Source: Gigaspora margarita (taxonomy: Eukaryota > Glomeromycota > Glomeromycetes > Diversisporales > Gigasporaceae). From it: a stretch of DNA of 64,000 nt. The translations under genes and the position numbers were made by a program. Shown here in pieces: positions 21,709-32,615 of this stretch; the first letter of the stretch is position 1, and each line of letters opens with the position of its first letter. The stretch spans positions 1-64,000 of the forward strand of contig WTPW01002576.1 of NCBI GenBank assembly GCA_009809945.1, given 5' to 3'. The notes under the pieces are model-generated. The model searched no databases and had not been told where the DNA came from. It worked only from the letters and a program-made list of their open reading frames with translations.

Positions 21709-22439
21709 ATATTATAAATATATAAAAAAATAAGTTATTAAAAAATAAGTATAACAGTACCTGACTAATAATTTTCTCTATATGTTTTTTAATAAGTTTT
21801 TGTATTTGATCAAATACTTCATATCTATTTTCATTGCAAATAGAACATAAACTATCTAAATAATCATAGTATACAAATCTTTCTTCTTTAAGCCAAGTTA
21901 TAAATGCAGTACAGTCTATTAGAGTATTTTTTATCAAATTTTTCTCACAATACTTGTTTATGATTCTGTAAATAGAAAATTAGTAATTAGTCTTTGCTTC
22001 ACTCCTATAAGAGCTCATACTTACATGTTCTTTATCAGTAAAAAACTCATTAAATTGTGCCAATTGCTTTGGCTTAAATCTTTTTTTTACAAATTAAAGG
22101 TTTTTTTAATACAGGTACACCATATCCATTTATTTGTGCATAGCATTTTGCTTTAATAATTGTATTACAACTAATCTTTTTTTAATAATAAAATATTAAA
22201 TAATATATATTTTATACAATAATAATAATAATAATAAAATCATTCATTTTATAACTTACTCTCAAACTAGATTCGATTTTAGCATGTATAAATTGATTAG
22301 CAATTATCGAAAAAATTTGCTATTTTTCATTATGAAATTTATTATTATCTTTAATGTATGATTTATACAATTCCAAAATGGGTTGTTTTAGTTGGCATAT
22401 GTACAGGTATTAATACAAAAAATCTAGCTTTATTTAATT

Positions 22440-23050
22440 TTTTTTTGCGTTTTACAACTGAGACCTTGTTTCGATTCTTTATTAAATTATAGACGTAATA
22501 TTTGTTACATGAATGAGGATACAACTAGCCACACGTGCACTTTTGGTGCCTAATTTAAGTGGTCCACCTGAAGGTTCCACACTAGCTGCCATACCTACAA
22601 CCCAACTATAGAAGTTGCCTATTTAAACCCTCTGGTTCACGATCCTCCTATTACTACCTGATGCACTGTTTGTATACAGATATTGTAGGGCCCAATTCTT
22701 TAAATGAATGTTCGACGTCAGACTACTTTATTTGTGGCCTAAAGTTGGCTAGGTAGGACAAAAGTCCTACTAGTCTTAGTCGTTCAAGTTTTAACCCCAG
22801 ACTTTCTGTACCCACCTAACCGACAATGGCCAAGGTCCGCCAGAAAACGCCACCAGGAGTTCATGACATAATCTTCACTACATCTCGTGACTTTGGTTAC
22901 CCAAATCATCAATCCAAACTAACAGGTTCGGCCTTGAGAGTTTGTTACACCAATTATTAAAATTCGCATTCGCTATTCACAGGACTTGAACCAGCAATCT
23001 TTCGATTTGCGACCTCGGAGCATAACTGCTATGCTATCGGACCCAAGGTC
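22440..23050 (-). mobile_element. tRNA-headed SINE, family 2 (611 bp)
   Basis: A minus-strand retroposon with a poly-A tail (the T-run at 22438-22446) and a perfect 17-bp target duplication tctagctttatttaatt (22423-22439 and 23051-23067). The head, read from 23050 downward, contains an A-box-like gatagcatagcag and a B-box ggttcaagtcc, one change from consensus, so transcription by RNA polymerase III is expected. The middle shares the core domain of the family 1 element. It is inserted in the minus-strand pseudogene. Confidence 0.88.
22970..23050 (-). promoter_or_regulatory. Internal RNA polymerase III promoter (A and B boxes) of the SINE
   Basis: On the minus strand, gatagcatagcag (A-box like) is followed about 40 bases later by ggttcaagtcc (B box). 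This layout is that of a tRNA gene. The acceptor and anticodon arms no longer pair well, so this is a tRNA-derived promoter and not a tRNA gene. Confidence 0.7.
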
Positions 23051-23130
23051 TCTAGCTTTATTTAATTGCAATAATCCATTTTTATCCTTTATAGGATTAG
23101 ATAATTTCATTCAAATTGAAACTACAAAAA

Positions 23131-23469
23131 TAATAAAGAATATTAAGAATTTGAAAAAAATTTAGTATTAAAAATTTTTTACAAATCTTTGAATTTTTTG
23201 ATTCAAAAGGTATAATATTGAACAGCTTGCAGTTTTTAAAAATGATTGTCATGCACTAATTTCACAATTTCCAAATATATAATAAGCAGGATATATAATT
23301 TTAAAGAATTGAATAAATTTCAATTATATTGCTTTCTTGCTCTGACTATTTATCAAATAAAAGCTTTCAATTTATACTAGAAATAGTGCATAGCAATTAT
23401 AAAGGAAATTCATTATTTTTAAATCATTCCAGTCTTGTATTGTACAAGTAGATGTATGCATCAGAAAAT
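23131..23469. other. AT-rich stretch between pseudogene pieces
   Basis: It probably holds further decayed parts of the minus-strand gene, but nothing is readable with confidence. Confidence 0.4.
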
Positions 23470-23775
23470 TTTATACATAGATATTGATCGATATATAGCA
23501 CTTAATCGTTTTATATCGATTATATAATATCATTATATATCGATTAAAATATCGTTATATATCGATTAATTGAATAAAAATTGATATATATCTATAATCG
23601 ATATATATCATAATATTGTTATATATCGATTAATTGATATATATCTATAATCGATATATATCATTTTTTTATATTAAATCATTATATATATATAAAACGA
23701 TTATAATGAAACGATATATATCTATAAAACGATTATAATCATAATTATTTGAAACGATATATGACGATTAGCAGA
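23470..23775. repeat. ATCGATATATATC satellite-like repeats
   Basis: Irregular repeats of atcgatatatatc and cgttatatatcgatt. Related, more regular units occur at 25394-25560. Together they bracket the pyrimidine-rich block. Confidence 0.8.
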
Positions 23776-23829
23776 TCTTTAATGATTGTATAGTGTTTTG
23801 ACCGTGTCATAAAAATTTCAACCCAGATC

Positions 23830-25370
23830 ACCAAATAAAAAAAATAAAAATAAAAATAAAAAGTAAAATTTCAAAAAAAGTATGCTAAAACAAAAGAGAA
23901 AAACAAACTAAAGAAAACTGGCATAGGAAAAAAAAAAAAAACTTAAAAAAAAAAAAAAAGGCGTTTTGTACTATTTTTATCCCTTCCTCCCTTTTTTCTC
24001 TCCTTTTTTTTCTTTCTCTTTTTCTTTTCTCTCTCTTTTCTTCTCCCTTCTTTTTTTTTCTCTTTTTTTTTTTAATATTTCGAATTGTTTCGAAATATTT
24101 TAAAAATAGAAAATCAAGCTAGATCTGTAGATCTGTACCCTAGATCATACCACGAACGCGTTTGACTAATATTTTCAAAATGGTTCAAAATGTTTTAATG
24201 ATCATAGTACAAGATCAGATTAGATCTTTGTTTATTTTTTTTGTTTATAATTTAGATCTTCTATCACTTTTACATTGTTTTTTCGTTTTCATTTTGTTTT
24301 TTTTGTTACGTTTCGTTTCGTTTAGTATCATTTTTTTTCTTTTATTTATTATTATTTTTTAATTTTTTTTATTTTATTTCTACAAAAAAACACTTTTTGG
24401 CATGAAATATAGAGACTTTCTGACACTTTGCGCAAGGCAACGCATTGGTGTTGTCCTAGTTGGTGTAATCGCTAGTGTTGTAGTTGATGTCATCGTTGGT
24501 GTCGTTATTGGAATTGTCGCTAGCTGGTGTCGTTGACGTGCCTCTCGGTATTCTTGTAGATAGTATTGCTTAGATTTTTAGTATTCTTGTAGGTGGTCCA
24601 TTTGTTTTTCTTCTCTTGTGTTCGTACGAGGTAGTCTTGCTCGTTTCTCTTGCATTCGTATGGGATGGTCTTGCTCGTTCTTTTGTGTTCGTATGAGGTC
24701 GTATGGGGTAATTTTTCTTGTTTCTCTTGCGTTTGTACGGGTGGTATAACACTAACATTTCTAAGAAATAGTTTTTTTTTATTTTTTTTTACGTACTATT
24801 TTTTTAGAAAATAGTGAAAATAAGTGAATATAAATGAATAGAAGCGAATATGAGCGAATAGAAGCAAATATAATAGTTATTTTTTTCATTTTCATTTTTT
24901 TTCATTATTTTTCTTGGTTTCATTTTTTGTTTTTTGTTCTTTTTATTTATTTTTTTAATTTTATTTTATTTTATTTATTTCTTAATTTAGTAGCGAATAT
25001 GAGCAAATATAAGCGAACATAATCGAAAATAAGCAAATATAAGCAAATATAAGCAAATATAAGCAAATATAAGCAAATATAATAGTTTATTTTTTTTTAT
25101 TTTCATTTTATTTTTATTATTTTTTTTCAGTTTCGTTCTTTTTTGGTTTTATTTTTTTGGCATTTTTTTTATAATAATATATAATAAAATATGTAATATT
25201 TAAAATATATATAATATATAATAATAAATAAAAAAATAAAATTTTACATTAAATTGTGAAAACTTGCGAATATTGTATATTTTAATTATAATAATAATAA
25301 ATAAATAAAAATTTGTGAAAACCTGTAAAACGTTTAATAATTTGCAAAAAGCATGATTATGTGAATATAA
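23830..25370. repeat. Strand-asymmetric pyrimidine-rich block (inverted relative of 40640-42018)
   Basis: It runs from an A-rich start through long T/C-rich sequence. It contains aatttcgaaatattttaaaa phrases, ctagatctgtagatctgtac (24120) and a ggtgtcgttg-rich stretch (24430-24550). The reverse complement matches 40640-42018 over much of its length, including aggttttcgca-like sequence near the far end. A further relative is at 16430-18300. No gene is supported. Confidence 0.7.
24990..25083. repeat. Decamer array ataagcaaat
   Basis: Five near-perfect copies of ataagcaaat (25030-25082) follow more diverged gcgaata-type units from 24830. The array is part of the strand-asymmetric block. Confidence 0.85.
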
Positions 25371-25393
25371 TAATTATTAATTGATATCATATT

Positions 25394-25560
25394 CGATATA
25401 TATCGATTTAACCAGATATATATCGATTACTATCACTATCGATAATAATCGGCAGGGGTGTGTGTAATCGATATATATCGATTTAACCAGATATATATCG
25501 ATTACTATCACTATCGATAGTAATCGGCAGGGTGTGTGTAATCGATATATATCCTATATA
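25394..25560. repeat. 75-bp tandem repeat with ATCGAT motifs
   Basis: Two full units start at 25394 and 25469, with a partial third at 25543. Each contains cgatatatatcgatttaacc, an actatcactatcga box and ggcaggggtgtgtgtaatcg. The two full units differ at only a few positions, so the duplication is recent. Confidence 0.9.
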
Positions 25561-25604
25561 TATTCACATAGTTAGTAATCGATATATATCAGTCTATTTT
25601 TTTT

Positions 25605-26330
25605 GCTGATGTGATGCTTTATAGCATATCGTACAATAGTATTGCAAAGTTCAAATAATTTGCATTTTTTAATTTTCTGAATATATCCTGATTGTTCCTA
25701 CATATTATTTAAACTAATATTACTAATAAAATTATGAACCTTTTGATTTAATTGATGAATATTGAATATATATTTGTTTTCTAAAACTTTTGAAACAAAA
25801 ATAGCTTGTTTTTTTCTATTGGGTAAATTATTAATGAAGCAAAACCATTGCCAGCATTGTGCTATTCTAAATTAGATGATTGACCAATACCAAAACAAAT
25901 ACTTTACATTTTTTAACATTAATAACAATTAGAAAAAAATAAATATTTTAATATTTAGTTTATTATATTATTATTATCAAGACCAATTGTATCTATTCTG
26001 AGTGTATATGTATTTTAAAAATCTGTAAATATATAGAAGAAACTGCTTTAGTAGATAACATCTCTGCATTGCTTAAGTATTTACCTGAATCAAAGCCCAT
26101 TATTGAAGCCATAGACTTTCACTATTTTCTACTACTACACTAATTAAAAATTCTCTTCTATTAAAAAAAGCGTGTGTTGTTTGCTCAACACGTATTGGAA
26201 TCAAATATTTCAAATTACTATTTGAATAATCATGTTACCAAAAATAGAAATATGGGCCATAATGCAAGTTGTTAACAATTAAACCTAGTGCTAATAAAGT
26301 AGCTGAAGTATTTATATGTTTTGATATTTG
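25605..26330 (-). pseudogene. Decayed protein gene, N-terminal portion (unnamed repeated family)
   Basis: Minus-strand pieces in order are LALGLIVNNLHYGPYFYFW (near 26260), YLIPIRVEQTTHAFFNRREF (near 26170), MGFDSGKYLSNAEMLSTKAV (near 26095), QCWQWFCFINNLPNRKKQAI (25855-25800) and FELCNTIVRYAIKHHISK (near 25630). There are several stops and at least one frame change. Strand and order fit an upstream part of the same gene as 21763-23130 and 5750-7738, from which it is separated by satellite and pyrimidine-rich DNA. Function unknown; family membership is from memory. Confidence 0.58.
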
Positions 26331-26920
26331 AAAATAGTAAATCTGTTTGAGATTTAGAGCTTTTTAGCAAAAGTATAGTATTATTAACCTTTTATTTTAT
26401 ATGATTATTACATAATTTTGATAATGATCATAAGTAAATTAGCAATTAAATAATTACTATTAAATATTTTTTTCAAATTTCATTCTATTAACTTTATTGA
26501 TTTAGTATATGCAATGACTCTGAAAAAAGTGTTTATACAGTGTGTAATACTTAAAAACTACGTTTGTTCCATTTTTAAAATTTAAAAATTTAAAGTTTTA
26601 ATTTATTTAAAAGTTAAATTTTAATGTTTTAAAGTTGCTTAAATTTGATTGGTCAAATTTTCTATATTTTGATTGGTTTAAAAATTTTTTAAAAATTTAT
26701 TATATAAATTCAAAACAATTTAATAGGTTATTTGTTCTAATGTGTTTCATTTTTAAGTTTTTTTATATAGTATCATATAAAAATACTATAGTGCAGGACA
26801 CTTTAAACCAGCAACTTTTTTTTAAAATAGCCAAATTTAAGACAAAATACTAAATTTTAATTGGCTAATAATTTAAAATATTATTATGTTTTTATTTTTT
26901 ATTATGTTTTTTTTTTAATT
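26331..26920. other. AT-rich spacer, nothing recognised
   Basis: A plus-strand open frame at 26635-26853 is composed of Phe, Leu and Lys in AT-rich DNA and resembles no known protein. Confidence 0.45.
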
Positions 26921-26929
26921 TTTTTATTA

Positions 26930-27282
26930 CAAGTTTACTAAAACACACCACTGGTGTTTAATACCAGTATGTGGTGTATTGTGAAGATCAATATAAAAAA
27001 ATAACCAAAAAAATAAACAAAAATTAAATTTAATAAATGTTAAGTAAGAGTTAATAGTTAGGGTTAGGGTGTATATAGTGAAATTTTACAAGAAATTTTT
27101 TTTTTAAAAAAAAAGATGGTTTTATAGATGAAATTTTGAGTTAGAAAGTATTTTTGAAAAAATAGCAAAATAGCAAAAAAATTTATATTACACAAGATCT
27201 TTACATTACACTGCATTTAAAAAATGTGATTAGTAAAAAATCATTGTGATGTTGGTACTAGTAGTGTGTTTTAGTAAACTCG
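26930..27282. mobile_element. Mutator-like MITE, copy with 9-bp duplication
   Basis: Inverted ends of about 27 bp (agtttactaaaacacac at the left, gtgtgttttagtaaact at the right) are flanked by the 9-bp duplication tttttatta (26921-26929 and 27283-27291). A 9-bp duplication is typical of Mutator-like elements. The interior is non-coding and includes two ttaggg units by chance. A relative with similar internal sequence lies at 33550-33785. Confidence 0.87.
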
Positions 27283-27791
27283 TTTTTATTATATTTTTTA
27301 ATATAAGTAGCCAAATTTTAATTTTATTAGTAACTTTAAAAGGCAATAGCACTTTCAAAATTTATTAAATTAAAAAATAAATTTTGTAGTTTTGTTCTAC
27401 TTGTTTTTTTGTATATTTTTACAAAAAATTTTTTATTTATCTATAGTTTTTACTTTTATAAATAAATTTAAAAAAATTTTAGTTTTTACTTGCTAGTTTA
27501 AGGTATCCTGTACTGTATATTTTAAAGCTATATATTTTAAAAAATTAATATAATTTGTTATAAAACAAAGCTAATAAGTTGTTGTAAATTAATTTATCTA
27601 TAAAATAGTGGTTTTCTTTTTTAAATATCTTTTTTAGATCAAAAGTTATTGGTCTTTAAAGTTTGTGTAGTCTTTAAGTATTATGCACTGTAGATTAGAT
27701 TTTATTTTGATTTAAATATTGTAATTTATTTTTTTGGCCAATTAGATTAGTCTATAAGTTATTATTTAGAACATTTTTAGCAAACTAATTG
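27283..27791. other. AT-rich spacer, nothing recognised
   Basis: No terminal repeats, RNA gene or protein signal seen. Confidence 0.45.
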
Positions 27792-28046
27792 GATTTTTAT
27801 AAAGCTATTTCCAAATTTTTGAATCAAATGCATCAGATCTAGATCAACATTTAGTTCTAGTTGTTAGCAAATTCTTTAGCAAAATTATTAGCTAGACATT
27901 TTTTTACTTAATGAATAGATATGATTTATTAGTAAAATTTTTTATGATCTTGAAGCAAAATTGATCAATTTTGATCTAGCTAACGATGATTCTAGTGCAC
28001 TCTAATGTATTCTAATCCAGAATCTTGGTAACCTCCTATATAAGTT
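27792..28046. mobile_element. Mutator-like MITE, gatttt family, copy 1
   Basis: A 255-bp element with the 9-bp duplication aactaattg (27783-27791 and 28047-28055). It is homologous throughout to 56810-57061, which has its own 9-bp duplication. The ends form an imperfect inverted repeat of roughly 30 bases. Confidence 0.85.
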
Positions 28047-28216
28047 AACTAATTGATTGAAAATGACATTATTGCTAATAGTATTTATGGATTATATAAG
28101 ATGATATACATATTTACATATTTTAAAATTTATTATAAAGTGATTGTCAAAAATTAGATAACTTTTTAGAGAGGAGTAAAAAAAGTTAAAATCATATATA
28201 AGAAACCTGATTATTT

Positions 28217-28894
28217 TTTTTTTTAAATTTATTTGGGCACGATCTCCTGAATCTGCTATTTGCGGTCTTTTATTAACCAATATTCAGTGATCACAGGGAC
28301 CCCACGGGTCCCTACATTGTGTGTTACAACTTATTTTTCTAATCTATTTGTATTGTCCTACAAAGTCTAACCTGCCCCTCCCCTCCTCCATCTGATTTTT
28401 TTGGCTGAGTCCAGCAGGCCCGTCACCCGGTGCGCCTCGCCCATTTGTCAGCGTCCATAGATCAACTTTAAGGAGTTAAGTGACTCCGCCAGCATGCTTG
28501 TATAGAGCCTTTTTTCGTCTGCTCCAGGTACTTCCTTCTGAGTTTGGTTCAGGACCAGTTTTTCTTTGAGGGACTTTTCTAATTGTTCCAACTGGTTTAT
28601 AACCAGTTGACCCGTTTTCACCAGGGGATTTAACCAGAATAAGCCTTGTATTTATTAAGTCCAGCTGACCGTAATCCACTGACCCATCCTATTTCAACTA
28701 GGGGATTTAACCAGATTTATCTTTTTTCTTATAAGTCCAGCTGACCGTAATCCGCTGACCTATTCTATTTCAACTGGGGGATTTAACCAGATTTACCTTT
28801 TCCTAATTAGGGACCCAACCTTGAAAAAAGTTTCTTAAGTGGCTGTGCCGCTGCACATGGTTCTAGCATTCTAGTTCAAGTATATCTGTCTCAT
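28217..28894 (-). mobile_element. Non-autonomous retroposon that shares the LINE 3' end
   Basis: A minus-strand element with a poly-A tail (T-run from 28213) and a 15-bp duplication gaaacctgattattt (28202-28216 and 28895-28909). Its 3' terminus (plus-strand view: aaatttatttgg...ctgctatttgcggtctttta) matches the 3' terminus of the LINE at 10765-10815. The rest is unrelated to the LINE body and contains 76-bp tandem units (28603-28800). The best reading is a parasite mobilised by the LINE machinery. A minus-strand open frame at 28476-28679 is probably fortuitous. Confidence 0.82.
28603..28800 (-). repeat. 76-bp monomers inside the retroposon
   Basis: Units start near 28603, 28661 and 28737 (ccagctgaccgtaatcc ... 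ggggatttaaccagattta). The first is shortened. They lie in the 5' half of the minus-strand element, where some LINEs carry promoter monomers. Confidence 0.82.
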
Positions 28895-28980
28895 GAAACC
28901 TGATTATTTACATATTAAAGGATAGAGAGAAAATAGATCTCTAATAAAAAATAATTAGATAATTAATAATACAACTCTAA

Positions 28981-29293
28981 CTATTGTATTTTGCTGCAGA
29001 ATACATTTTAAATAACTTTTATACTTACCAATTAATTAATATAAATGAAATGCTTGTATGACAAATAACAATATATTCATCAGTTTCTGGTTTGGAGTGA
29101 CTGGGTATCATATAGTTACTTAATTATAACATTATAATATTATACTGTAGTTATAGTATCATATTATTACAATATTGTATTATTATCTATTAAATTTAAT
29201 AAAAATAAAAACAAGGTCTCATCTTTAATATTTAAAAAAATATTGTAGTATTATAGTATTATAGCATTATAGCATTACAAAATTATAGCATTA
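28981..29293. repeat. Degenerate tattatagca microsatellite
   Basis: Repeated attatagtattatagcat phrases (29120-29290). They continue after the Harbinger-type element (29446-29460), so the array was there before that insertion. Confidence 0.7.
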
Positions 29294-29445
29294 GAGGAGT
29301 GACAAAAATCAGGTAATTTTTTAGGGGAGAGAAGGGTAAAAAATGTTGAAATTATATATAGGAACCTGACCAAAGTTATATTAAAGAGGGGGGAGGGGGA
29401 GTAGACCTTTAATAAAAAATAATCAGGTAATTAATGATATGGCCT
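29294..29445. mobile_element. PIF/Harbinger-type MITE, copy 3
   Basis: A 152-bp element, gaggagtgacaaaaatca to taatgatatggcct, with the 3-bp target TTA at 29291-29293 and 29446-29448. Same orientation as copy 1. Confidence 0.88.
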
Positions 29446-29819
29446 TTATAGTATTATAGTATATAATTTTTATAGCAATTAGATGCTTTACTATAATTAA
29501 TTCTACTACTAGTAAAATGATGTAATTGCTGTAATTCAGTAATTCTACTACTAACTATAAAAAAAGCTAAAATAGGTGTTCTACTACTTCATATAAAAAG
29601 AAATTAAAAGAGCATTATTCAATATTTATTAAATATATACTAGGAGTAAATATAAGTCTGGAACTCAATTTTAATTTATTATTGTTTTCTTATAAACATT
29701 TCTGATAATATTTTTATAATAATGCATGTCATAAAAATATTAAAAAATTTTTTACAGCCATTATATTATTAGTAAAAATTAACAAATAATCCAGTTTAAA
29801 CTAAAAGAATAATATTATA
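29446..29819. other. AT-rich spacer, nothing recognised
   Basis: Leftover microsatellite followed by AT-rich DNA without a supported gene. Confidence 0.45.
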
Positions 29820-31194
29820 TACACTATTTATTTTAATTTAACTTATTAGCATATTCACAATATGGTGTGGAAAAAAACTAAAATGTAAAATCTATAAAAA
29901 TAGAAAAAATGACAAATAATATTAAAAGATATATAATTTGGCCTATATCTATATAAATAATATTAGATAATAGTCTTGTGCCCAAAATTAGAGAACTGTT
30001 AAAGCCAGGCACCTTTATATATTTTTTATTATTTAATTAAAATTAGAGTAAGGGATAGTTGCCTTCCTGACATTTTTTATTAATGATCCAAAATAGATTA
30101 GACACTTGTTTCTTGTAGTTATAGTGTTTTTCATTTTTTTTCTTTGTTTTTGTTTTGTCAAGCTAATCCATGACAATCCAAATTTACAATTTTGATTGGA
30201 TGTTAGTCATATGATAATACTTGCTTTAACGGATTCCCAAAATTAGTAATTCAAAGGTTTACAATACAATAATTCCAATATATTTCGTTTATATTTTTTT
30301 ATTTATTTATCATAGTAGGAAGAAAAAAGAAAGAAAGAAGAGTTACAACATACTGAAAAGTTTTGAAACTGAGTACATAAATCAATGCAAAAAAAGTGAG
30401 TACTACCAATTGCAACTGTTTGGTATGGATAATTCGCATTATAATATAATATTATTAAAAGATAATAAACTTCATCACAGATCAGTTCAAGAACATATTA
30501 ACTTTATAATATATCTATAACCTGTAAAAAATTTTTTCTGAATTTTTCTGTTATTATTCCTAAAAACTTGACAAATCTAAATGGATCAAATAATCTCCAT
30601 AATTTAATAACATTTATGGAAAAAACATGTTTTTATATAGTATAAAACTTTGGTACAATTGGTCATAAATTTTGTACTCTTAAGTATGATTTTATTAAAA
30701 ATTGTGATAATATTAAAAAAAATCAATCTAACACTAAAACAGATTAAAACAGATTCTGTCAAACTGTATTTTTTTGATCTACAAAATATGATAATAACAC
30801 ATAGCAAAAATAATAGTTTATCAATTTCTTAAAGAATTTTTTTCTTTTATTTATTATTAATATACATATTTACTATTCACTTTATATATTTAAATTTTAT
30901 CACATAATTTTTTAACTGTATAGTCTGTATACACTATATATATTTTATATAACAAAAACAGAATAATAAAATGTAAAATAAAATATAATATATATATTAA
31001 AAATTTTTTTAATTGCAATAGTTAAAATAATATTATTAATTATATATTTACAAATCAGTTTTGAGTGTATACATTTATGAGCATGAATTAAAGTTTTTTT
31101 TTTTTTTATAGGTTATATAACATCTTATATAGTATAGTTCAAAAATTCGAAAGGTACTGCTGATAGTTAATGGGTGGTCAAAGCACTAGTCTAT

Positions 31195-31385
31195 CCTTGT
31201 TGCCAAAACTATTAGGATTTGAGATTTGGGATGAATTTTATAATATTTGGGATTGGGATTTGGGGACAATTTTATTATGTTTTGGATTTGGGATTTGAGG
31301 ACAATTTTATTACATTTTGGATTTGGGATTTGGGTGAGATTTTAAGAATTTAAGTTTTGCCAACAAGTATACTGGTAACTAGTCA
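31195..31385. mobile_element. Small insertion with ggatttgggattt tandem core
   Basis: Absent from the matching place in the other arm (45850-45890). The edges ccttgttgccaaaact and agttttgccaacaag are inverted, and ctagt occurs on both sides. The core repeats attttggatttgggatttg about three times. Confidence 0.65.
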
Positions 31386-32064
31386 CCAACTACTCGAAAT
31401 ATACAAGTTACTTGATAGCTATTCTAGTTACCATTATTTACTGTTAAACTTGTTTAATTATTAATTAAATATAATGAAACACAGAAAAGAAATTAACAGG
31501 TTTAATTAACTGCTTAAATTTAGTATTATGATGTGTTTCTTTAGAAAATTAATTGATTAGTGCCACAAAGTTTCTATGACTATCATATATATATTAACCT
31601 TTACTAACAAACTTCACTCACTTGGCTAGTATATTGATAAATGAAATATCATACAGGTACTACCACCTATAATATCCACACAGAGATAACAGTGTATTCA
31701 CAAAGAACTAAAGCACTTCCCTTTTAGGATCAATACCTTATATATTAATTACTAATACACTTGCATCATCAATGATTATATACTTTATTCATTGTTCATG
31801 CAATCATTATATTTTACTTTTAATTAAACTGTAATCATACGATATTTGCCTGATCACTAGTCACATGGGTACCGTGTAGTACTGCGACAATTAACTTTCA
31901 ATGATATGCATTAAAATAGAAGAATATCAATAAACTATAAAAATTAATACAATAAAATAAGAAAATACTCAATATGACCTTTTGTAAAGCATAACGAATT
32001 ATACATTTTGCCAATTAATTTTATCAATTCTTGAAAAATTTTTGATGCGCAATACAAAAAACAA

Positions 32065-32615
32065 AAATCTTTTTTAATTCGTAATTCATCTATAAGTGGA
32101 TGTATTCATATAGTAAAATTGTGGGATAAGTTTAATATAAATATTATAATAAAGCAACAATCTGGTGTTGGTCTATAGTAAATTATTTTTTTATTAAATT
32201 AACCTTATTTAGCTTCTAATTAAAATTATAGAGCTAGGATTTGTGGATCTAATAGTAAAAATTTATTAAAATCGGCCTAGTAATTCTTGAGATATTTTAA
32301 TTTTTCTCTTTAAAACTTATAAAATTTATTTACAAGTTTGTAAAAAAATTTTATTAGATTATAAAGATAAAAATTAAGATATCTCAAGAATTACTGGCCT
32401 GATTTTAATTAATTTTTGTTATTAGATCCACAAATCCTAGCCCTACAACTTTAATTAGAAGCTAAAAAGAGATTAACTTAATAAAAAAATAATTTTACTA
32501 TAGACCAACATTAGATTGTTGCTTTATTATGATATTTATATTAAACTTATCCCACAATTTTACTATGTGAATACTATGTGAACACATCCATTTATAGGTG
32601 AATCACGAATTAAAG
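32065..32615. repeat. 550-bp near-perfect palindrome
   Basis: Arms of about 260 bases face each other around 32335. Matching blocks include tttaatataaatatt, tagcttctaattaaa and tctcaagaattact. The block is missing from the partner arm near 45650, so it belongs to a later insertion within 31560-32870. It resembles a foldback MITE. No duplication was found. Confidence 0.8.

Larger units (their letters stand above)
21763..23130 (-). pseudogene. Decayed protein gene, middle/N-terminal portion (unnamed repeated family)
   Basis: Read on the minus strand from about 23130 to 21763, skipping the SINE at 22440-23050. Pieces include GLLQLNKARFFVLIPVHMPT (spanning the SINE site), KAKCYAQINGYGVPVLKKPL (near 22160), FKPKQLAQFNEFFTDKEH (near 22060), SMSSYRSEAKTNY, and LKEERFVYYDYLDSLCSICN followed by ENRYEVFDQIQ (21890-21800). 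From memory these match the N-terminal part of a large Glomeromycotina repeat protein whose C-terminal part resembles the remnant at 5750-7738. A motif like an intron with a ctaat branch site near 21975 is visible, but the reading also continues in one frame across it. Several stops are present. Confidence 0.62.
28139..28977. mobile_element. PIF/Harbinger-type MITE, copy 2 (interrupted)
   Basis: The left part (agtgattgtcaaaaatta) and right part (aattagataattaataat to actc) correspond to the 153-bp family, with TAA at 28136-28138 and 28978-28980. A 678-bp retroposon (28217-28894) plus a 15-bp duplication split it. Confidence 0.8.

Noticed and set aside
21950-22040. A spliceosomal intron in the minus-strand pseudogene
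   Set aside because: A gtaagt donor, a ctaat branch word and a cag acceptor are visible, but the coding frame and family resemblance (SMSSYRSEAKT) run across the donor, so the sequence is more likely coding.
22970-23050. A real tRNA gene on the minus strand
   Set aside because: A and B boxes are present, but the arms do not pair into a cloverleaf and the unit is the head of a SINE with a target duplication.
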